64,000 nucleotides of DNA. Source: Candidatus Bacteroides intestinavium. Lineage in GTDB: Bacteria; Bacteroidota; Bacteroidia; Bacteroidales; Bacteroidaceae. Both the position numbers and the translations under genes were made by a program. The stretch spans positions 1 through 64,000 of the forward strand of contig DWZE01000069.1 in assembly GCA_019118325.1 (NCBI GenBank), read 5' to 3'. How positions within the stretch are numbered: the first letter of the stretch is position 1; each line of letters begins with the position of its first letter. Under the pieces are notes generated by a model. It was not told the DNA's origin. It was given only the letters and a program-made list of their open reading frames with translations, and made no database searches. Positions 58,178 to 64,000 of this stretch are shown one piece after another.

Positions 58178-59122
58178 TTATTTTCGTTGCACGATTCTTG
58201 CTCCCGCAGGCACGTCTTCCGTCACCCAGATATTGCCTCCCACGGTGGCTCCCCGCCCGATGGTGATGCGGCCCAGGATGGTGGCGTTGGAGTAGACGAT
58301 GACATCGTCCTCCAGGATGGGATGGCGGGGTATGCCCTTGATAGGGTTGCCGTCCCCGTCCAGCGGGAAGCTCTTGGCTCCCAGGGTAACGCCCTGATAG
58401 AGCTTGACATTGCGGCCGATGATGCAGGTCTCGCCAATCACCACTCCCGTACCGTGGTCTATGGTGAAGTGGCTGCCAATCTGTGCGCCGGGATGAATGT
58501 CGATGCCCGTCTCGCTATGGGCCATTTCGGTGATGATGCGGGGGATGAGGGGCACGCCCAGCACCAGCAGCTCGTGGGCAATGCGATAGTTGCTGATGGC
58601 ACGGATACAGGGATAGCAGCTGATGACCTCGCCGAAAGAGCGGGCGGCCGGGTCGCCGTTGTAGGCGGCCTCCACGTCGGTGGCCAGCAGGGCGCGCAGG
58701 CGGGGCAGGGCACTGATAAAGTCCGCCGCCTTCCGCGCCGCCTCCTCGCGCAGGGCGTCGGTGCAGCTGGGCCCGACGCCGTTGTCGTCCGTCAGGCAGA
58801 GGGCGGCCAGCACCTGGCCCGTCAGCAGTTCGAACAGTTGTTCGATGTCGACGCCGATGTGGTAAGGCAGCGTGCGGCTGTTCACCGTGGAATTTCCAAA
58901 ATAGCCCGGGAAGATGACGGCACGCGCCAGGTCGACGATATGCCGCAGGTCGCGGCCCGAAGGCAGGGGATTCCCCTCCGTATGGCGCAGGAAGAGCCCC
59001 TCGTAACTCTCGGGGGCGGACAACCGGTCGACGGCCTGCGTCAGGATGTGGGTGAAGTTCAATGGGCTCATCAGAATGTCGTTGCTTGATAAACAGCTGC
59101 AAAAGTACGGAGTTTTCGGCAA
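58178..59122 (-). CDS. Serine O-acetyltransferase (left-handed beta-helix)
   Basis: GIDIHPGAQIGSHFTIDHGTGVVIGETCIIGRNVKLYQGVTLGAKSF; HPILEDDVIVYSNATILGRITIG. Confidence 0.9.
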   Translation of the reverse strand: MPKTPYFCSCLSSNDILMSPLNFTHILTQAVDRLSAPESYEGLFLRHTEGNPLPSGRDLRHIVDLARAVIFPGYFGNSTVNSRTLPYHIGVDIEQLFELLTGQVLAALCLTDDNGVGPSCTDALREEAARKAADFISALPRLRALLATDVEAAYNGDPAARSFGEVISCYPCIRAISNYRIAHELLVLGVPLIPRIITEMAHSETGIDIHPGAQIGSHFTIDHGTGVVIGETCIIGRNVKLYQGVTLGAKSFPLDGDGNPIKGIPRHPILEDDVIVYSNATILGRITIGRGATVGGNIWVTEDVPAGARIVQRK

Positions 59123-59178
59123 ATAACCTACTATATTCGCAGGTAAATTGCCGCTTGGGACTTAAGGAGTTAGAATCT

Positions 59179-59655
59179 TTACATCTCCGAGGGCAACAGC
59201 CCGAACGACTTGCCCGTCATCTCCTCCACCTTCACCTCCCACACCAGGACGTGGCGCACAGCGGGATCGGAATATCCGCACGGCGTGTCCGTATAATGCC
59301 GCATCATCAGGTCCAGGGCATGCCGCTTCTCTGCCAAGTCCGTCAACGGGCGCACCCGGCCGCGGCACATCACGCTGCGCGACTTCATGCTGTAGCTGCA
59401 CGCCATCTGCGCATGCATCCACACCAGTTCGTGCCCCTCGCAGAAGGTGATGCAGACGCGCGGACGCTGCTCCGCGAAGCGCACCTTGCTGCCCCCGGGA
59501 CCGGAGTGCAGGTAGATGAAGCCGTCGGCATAGGCAAAATTCATGGGTACCACGTAGGGCGCACCCTCGTCGTCCGTCAATCCCACCATGCAGTAGGGAC
59601 ACCGCACCATGATGGCCTCCATCTCGGCGCGGTCGGTCAAAGTCTTTGTTTTCAT
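59179..59655 (-). CDS. Pyridoxamine 5'-phosphate oxidase/FMN-binding family protein
   Basis: MEAIMVRCPYCMVGLTDDEGAPYVVPMNFAYADGFIYLHSGPGGSKVRF; start re-assigned to the Met at 59655 with an upstream ggagga. Confidence 0.85.
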   Translation of the reverse strand: MKTKTLTDRAEMEAIMVRCPYCMVGLTDDEGAPYVVPMNFAYADGFIYLHSGPGGSKVRFAEQRPRVCITFCEGHELVWMHAQMACSYSMKSRSVMCRGRVRPLTDLAEKRHALDLMMRHYTDTPCGYSDPAVRHVLVWEVKVEEMTGKSFGLLPSEM

Positions 59656-59739
59656 CGGTAATCCTCCTTTACAATTATGCGCACAAAGATACGAAAAATC
59701 CCCGGAAAACGAGCCGTGCGTCTCCCGCATCCGTCCGCA

Positions 59740-59811
59740 GATATCTCCGCCCGCGGGCGGAGTATACACCGTCCGCGGGCGGGGACTACTCCGCTCGCGG
59801 GCGGGGATATA
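59740..59811. repeat. Degenerate 22-bp-period array (gatatc/gtatac/gactac/gatata)
   Basis: Cores at 59740, 59762, 59784, 59806 joined by cgcgggcgg spacers. Confidence 0.75.
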
Positions 59812-59897
59812 GGAAAACAAGCCGCCCGAAACAGGCTGACAGGCAACAGGTTATATTTTGTATCGAAAAGAGATTGGCATATCTGACTTGTTTTTCC

Positions 59898-59905
59898 TAT
59901 TTTTG
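59898..59905 (+). promoter_or_regulatory. -7 box (TATTTTTG) upstream of the Crp/Fnr gene
   Basis: tatttttg about 25 nt before the ATG at 59930. Confidence 0.5.
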
Positions 59906-59929
59906 CACAAACATAGCAAAAACAACCGT

Positions 59930-60493
59930 ATGAGACGCATCCTCGAACAGATAAACACCCTCGTCCCCCTCTCGCCCGCCACGGAACGCGCCCTCCGCGA
60001 CTGCCTCACGCCCTGCAGGTTCCCCCGCCGCCACCTGCTGGTGCAGGCCGACCACCGGACCGGGGCCGCCTTTTTCATCGAGCGGGGCCTGACGCGCTCC
60101 TACTGGCTGGTGAACGGCGAGGAAATCACCACATCCTTCTCCGCAGAAGGCAGTATCGTCTTCAGCATGGACGAGCTGTACTACGGCAAGCCCAGCGAGG
60201 AATTCGTGGAAACCCTGGAGGAGACCGAAGCCTACCGCATCGCCCTGGACGACCTGCAAAGATTGTTCCGCACCAACCTGGAGCTGGCCAACTGGGGGCG
60301 CATCATCCACCAGAACGAATACCGCCGCCTGCACCGCTCGCACAAGGAGCGGCTCACCCTCTCCGCCGCCGAACGCTACGACGCCTTCTGCCGGCAGTTT
60401 CCCGAACTGATGCAACGGGTGCAACTGGGCTACATCGCCTCCTATCTGGGCATCACCCTCCCCACCCTGAGCCGGCTCAGGGGGCGCAAGTAA
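59930..60493 (+). CDS. Crp/Fnr-family cyclic-nucleotide-binding-like regulator
   Basis: FIERGLTRSYWLVNGEEITTSFSAEGSIVFSMDELYYGKPSEEFVETLEETEAYRI; LGYIASYLGITLPTLSRLRGRK. Confidence 0.9.
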   Translation: MRRILEQINTLVPLSPATERALRDCLTPCRFPRRHLLVQADHRTGAAFFIERGLTRSYWLVNGEEITTSFSAEGSIVFSMDELYYGKPSEEFVETLEETEAYRIALDDLQRLFRTNLELANWGRIIHQNEYRRLHRSHKERLTLSAAERYDAFCRQFPELMQRVQLGYIASYLGITLPTLSRLRGRK

Positions 60494-60533
60494 GTTTTTG
60501 TCGCAGGACAAATGCCGTGCCGCGAAAGATGCG

Positions 60534-60541
60534 TACCTTTG
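60534..60541 (+). promoter_or_regulatory. -7 box (TACCTTTG) upstream of the acyltransferase gene
   Basis: tacctttg, about 44 nt before ATG. Confidence 0.5.
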
Positions 60542-60584
60542 CACCGCTAAACAAATCACCTAATTTTAAAAACAAACTGCTATT

Positions 60585-61745
60585 ATGTCAAGACCTTCTT
60601 CTGCCGCCTACGTGGACTCCAAACCCCACTACGAAATCCTGGACGGCCTGCGCGGGGTAGCTGCCCTGCTGGTAGTGTTTTACCACATCTTCGAGGGACT
60701 GTCCTTCGCCGCCGGAGGCACCGTCATCACGGTGATCAACCACGGCTATCTGGCCGTAGACTTCTTCTTCATCCTTTCGGGCTTCGTCATCGGCTATGCC
60801 TACGACGACCGCTGGGGCAAGACGCTCACGCTGGGCAACTTCTTCAAGCGGCGCCTCATCCGCCTGCACCCCATGATTGTGATGGGCGCCGTGCTGGGCG
60901 TGGTGTTCTACGTGCTGCAAGGCTGCGAGCAATGGGACGGCACCCACGTGGGCACGTCGATGATCATGCTCGCCCTGCTGTGCGCCCTGTTCTTCATCCC
61001 CGCCACGCCGGGCTCGTGCTATGACATCCGCGGCAATGGCGAGATGTTCCCCCTGAACGGCCCCAACTGGTCGCTGTTCTTCGAATACATCGGCAACCTG
61101 CTCTACGCCCTGTTCATCCATCGCCTCAGCACCAAGGCCCTGACGGCGCTGGTGGTGCTGACCGGCCTCGGGCTGGCGTGGTTCATGCTGTTCGACGTGG
61201 TGGGCTACGGGATGATCGGCGTGGGCTGGACGCTGGACGGGCAGAACTTCCTGGGCGGCCTGCTGCGGATGTTGTTCCCCTTCTCGATGGGCATGCTGCT
61301 GGCGCGCAAGTTCCAGCCGCTGAAAAACGTGCGGGGCACCTTCTGGGTATGCTCGGCCATACTGCTCATGCTGTTCTTCGTGCCCTACATCGAGGGAAAG
61401 GCCGGCGGCATCATCCTCAACGGGGTGTTCGAGGCTGTCTGCATCTTCCTCATCTTCCCCGCCCTGGTATGGCTGGGCGCATCGGGCCGGACGACCGACC
61501 GCCGCTCGACGCTGGTGTGCAAATTCTCGGGCGACATCTCGTTCCCGCTCTATGCCGTACACTACCCGGTGATGTACCTCTTCTACTCCTGGCTGATAGA
61601 GAATAAATACTACACCTTCGGCGAGATATGGCCGATGGCCATCGTGGTGTATGCAGGCAGCGTGCTGCTGGCCTATGCCGCCCTGAAGTGGTATGACGAA
61701 CCGGTGCGCAAACGGCTGACGAAACGGTTTCTCCGGAAGAAATAG
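60585..61745 (+). CDS. Acyltransferase family 3 membrane protein
   Basis: YEILDGLRGVAALLVVFYHIFEG; GYLAVDFFFILSGFVIGYAYDDRW; ISFPLYAVHYPVMYLFYSW. Confidence 0.93.
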   Translation: MSRPSSAAYVDSKPHYEILDGLRGVAALLVVFYHIFEGLSFAAGGTVITVINHGYLAVDFFFILSGFVIGYAYDDRWGKTLTLGNFFKRRLIRLHPMIVMGAVLGVVFYVLQGCEQWDGTHVGTSMIMLALLCALFFIPATPGSCYDIRGNGEMFPLNGPNWSLFFEYIGNLLYALFIHRLSTKALTALVVLTGLGLAWFMLFDVVGYGMIGVGWTLDGQNFLGGLLRMLFPFSMGMLLARKFQPLKNVRGTFWVCSAILLMLFFVPYIEGKAGGIILNGVFEAVCIFLIFPALVWLGASGRTTDRRSTLVCKFSGDISFPLYAVHYPVMYLFYSWLIENKYYTFGEIWPMAIVVYAGSVLLAYAALKWYDEPVRKRLTKRFLRKK

Positions 61746-61751
61746 TAACTT

Positions 61752-61912
61752 GGAAGGAGTTAGAGGGAGTTAGAAGGAGTTAGAGGGAGTTAGAGGCCGA
61801 TAGTTGGTCCGGCGATGGCTCGTAACGAGGTATCGGCCTCTAACTCCCCAAGCGAAGCGATAACTCCCTCTAACTCCTTATAACTCCCTTGAGCGAAGCG
61901 ATAACTCCCCCC
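61752..61912. repeat. AACTCC-family inverted repeat (copy e) between convergent genes
   Basis: 16-bp perfect arms ggagttagaggccgat (61786-61801) / atcggcctctaactcc (61832-61847), flanked by further ggagttagag and taactccctc tandem units and gcgaagcg. Confidence 0.85.
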
Positions 61913-63670
61913 TTACCTCGCGCTCAACGCATCCAACGCCGAAGCAGCAGCCACCAGCGCGGCATTCCACTGGATGGCGACCCCGTTGGAGGCGTAAGAA
62001 TCCTGGCTGTCCACATAAGACTCGTCCGGCAGGTCCGAAGGATAGGCCACAGACTGACCGTCCTGTTGCCCGCCGTTGGGGCCGCCCACCAGGAAGCCCG
62101 GGACGGGGGCCTCGACACCGTCGGCAACCGACAGGCTGTGATGCGGATGCAGGGGGCTCTTCACGCCCAGGCCGGTCACATAGCAATAGCCCAGCGGGTT
62201 GCGGCCGAGGATATAGTCCATGTTGCGGTAAGCATTGGTCAGGAAGCTGGCATTGTCGTCCAGCAGGTAGGCATAAACCAGCAGGATGGCCTGGCCGGCA
62301 CACTGTTCGCCCAAGCTCCCCCAAGAGAAGTCGGACTCATCGGCGCCATAGGGTGCATGGAAAGCCGACTGGTTGGCTCCCTTCACCAGGCCGGAGGCGT
62401 AGGACGACAGGTAGCTCTTGGCCGTCCCCTCCATGGCCTCTTCCGTCACGCCCTTCAGCTGGCGGTCCGGCGACAACCATGCAAAAAAGCCCAACGCCGC
62501 CACATTCGCCCACGAAGGCGGCAGGATCCCGCGGGGGGCGGACTTGACGGACTTGACCATGTAGGCCTGCTTGCCCGTGGCGAAGAACAGCTCGGCGGCG
62601 GCCCAGAAGAGCTCGTCGTCGGCATACTGGTCGTCATAGTCGTCCGTCGTGATGTCGGGGTCATACTGCGCGTTCATGGCCTCCTGGCGGTACAAAGCCT
62701 CCGGGTTCTTCACGGCCCAGGCGTAAGCACGCTCGGCGGCCCGCAAGGCCTTGGCGGAGAAACCGGGATAGTCCTTCTGATAGGGCTTGAAGAGGACCGA
62801 AGCCTGCGCCATGACCGCGGCAAAGTCCAGCGTGGCCGTCACGGACTTGCGCACCACGTAGCGCGGCTGTCCGCACGCGGCCGGCATCACGGCTCCCTCG
62901 GGGGCGGGGGCGGTCAGCTTGTGGTAGACGCCGCCGTCGGCCGGGTCCTGCATGGTCAGCAGCCAGTCCAGGCCGTAATACGCCTCGTCCAGCAGGTCGG
63001 GCGTGCTGTTGCCGCTTTCGGGGATGCTGGTCTGCTGGCGGGCAAAGTAGTCCGGGAACAGGCGGTAGACGGCCTGCATCAGCCCGATGCTGTAGGCCGT
63101 GGCGGCAACGTACTTGCCATAGCCGTCCGAGCCATACCAGCCCTTCGGCGAGGCGATGGCGTCACCGGCCTTGCGCACGGGCCCGGCCGCGCTGGGGTGG
63201 ACCAGCACGTCCGTGTCGGGATGTCCCGCCGGACGGCTCCAGGCCCCGGCATACGGCTCGTCGAGGGCCATGCCCGCACGCTGGTAGTAGAAGGCCTTCA
63301 GGGCCGCATCGGCCACCGCGGCCAACGGCCGGTCCTTGATTTCGAAAGCCGCCGTATCGCCGCCTGCCAGCAGCAGGTAGGTGCCGGGGCGGTCGAGGGC
63401 GCTGAAATCCATCGTGGAACGCGCCGTCGGCGACCACGCATTGGGGGTGGTCACCGCCGTAGTCCCCTTCATCACCTCCTCGCCCGTGGCCGCATCGACC
63501 ACCGTGAAGTCTGTCACTCCCGCCGTGTTCGCCACGGCCACCTTCTCCTGCGAGGGGAAATAGCCCACCTGGTTCAGGCGGATCACGTCGGCGCCGGACT
63601 GGCCGCACGCAGCCAGGGTGGCGGCCATCAGCCCCCAACCCATCAGTTTTCTGTTCATCATAAATCGCAT
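61913..63670 (-). CDS. Glycoside hydrolase family 9 with N-terminal cellulase Ig-like domain
   Basis: VIRLNQVGYFPSQEKVAVA (CelD_N); GKYVAATAYSIGLMQAVYRLFPDYF; LLDEAYYGLDWLLTMQDPADGGVYHKLT; MDYILGRNPLGYCYVTGLGVKSPLHPHH. Confidence 0.9.
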   Translation of the reverse strand: MRFMMNRKLMGWGLMAATLAACGQSGADVIRLNQVGYFPSQEKVAVANTAGVTDFTVVDAATGEEVMKGTTAVTTPNAWSPTARSTMDFSALDRPGTYLLLAGGDTAAFEIKDRPLAAVADAALKAFYYQRAGMALDEPYAGAWSRPAGHPDTDVLVHPSAAGPVRKAGDAIASPKGWYGSDGYGKYVAATAYSIGLMQAVYRLFPDYFARQQTSIPESGNSTPDLLDEAYYGLDWLLTMQDPADGGVYHKLTAPAPEGAVMPAACGQPRYVVRKSVTATLDFAAVMAQASVLFKPYQKDYPGFSAKALRAAERAYAWAVKNPEALYRQEAMNAQYDPDITTDDYDDQYADDELFWAAAELFFATGKQAYMVKSVKSAPRGILPPSWANVAALGFFAWLSPDRQLKGVTEEAMEGTAKSYLSSYASGLVKGANQSAFHAPYGADESDFSWGSLGEQCAGQAILLVYAYLLDDNASFLTNAYRNMDYILGRNPLGYCYVTGLGVKSPLHPHHSLSVADGVEAPVPGFLVGGPNGGQQDGQSVAYPSDLPDESYVDSQDSYASNGVAIQWNAALVAAASALDALSAR

Positions 63671-64000
63671 ATCTTGAAGTTTTTAAGTTAGTTGGATTCT
63701 CAGACGCGGACGGCGCGGATTCATCTTTTTTTTGATGGCAGACAATCAGCTGATAAAGATGATAAGCCTGCGTCATCTGTGCCTGAAAAATAACGTCCGG
63801 ACAAAGATAGGCAATCCGGCCGAATACGGAAAATTCTGCAAGACTTATTTGGAGGAGTTAAAAAAGTTTAGACGCGGATGGGATTTTGGAACGCAAATCA
63901 CGCAAAAACTTTTTAGGTGCGGATGACGCGGATGACGCGGATTTATTTTCTTTATCGACTGATTATCAGCTATCAAAGATTATTATCGCTCAGCAGCATC

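Noticed and set aside
56660-59089. 809-aa plus-strand ORF opposite the THUMP methyltransferase and serine acetyltransferase genes
   Set aside because: Spans the antisense of two well-supported CDSs; codon-bias artefact.
61889-63691. 600-aa plus-strand ORF opposite the GH9 gene
   Set aside because: Antisense of a clear GH9 protein; low-complexity Gly/Arg/His-rich translation.
63850-64000. gatgacgcggatgacgcggat short tandem near the window end
   Set aside because: Low-complexity intergenic repeat cut off by the window edge; not enough context to call a feature.

Overview
The window is a Bacteroidales-type chromosome segment, judged Bacteroides-like from its gene content and from several TAnnTTTG -7 promoter boxes. 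Most of it is ordinary core genome: metG, pepP, rpoN, gcvH, purE, ispG, korAB, a topoisomerase IV B-type subunit, coaD, aqpZ, rnr, purD, a THUMP methyltransferase, cysE, tRNA-Arg(CCT), and a surface-glycan block with UDP-galactopyranose mutase. Two things stand out. (1) An AT-rich accessory island at about 4.05-9.15 kb carries four co-oriented genes: an HNH nuclease, a methyltransferase-HIT fusion, a DUF262 (DGQQR) protein and a eukaryotic-like protein kinase. An IS1595-type transposase gene sits between the two pairs. This is a candidate uncharacterised defence or nucleic-acid-processing system. (2) Intergenic repeats have a shared architecture of about 4 short cores spaced almost exactly 22 bp apart. 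I found eight loci with three different cores: GATATC (5 loci), GTCC/GGAC (2 loci, inverted copies bracketing the galactofuranose-type glycan block) and ACTGAA (1 locus). Three of the five GATATC arrays lie between divergent genes. A separate GGAGTTA/TAACTCC inverted-repeat family sits at gene 3' ends, mostly between convergent genes. Smaller points: a tandem paralog reduced by a large internal deletion, a histidine-kinase-like protein whose H-box His is Gln, a DedA-ZnuA fusion beside a ZnuC-like ATPase with no visible permease, and a decapitated DUF4469-like remnant. Product calls come from reading protein motifs without database searches. Repeat coordinates were counted by hand.
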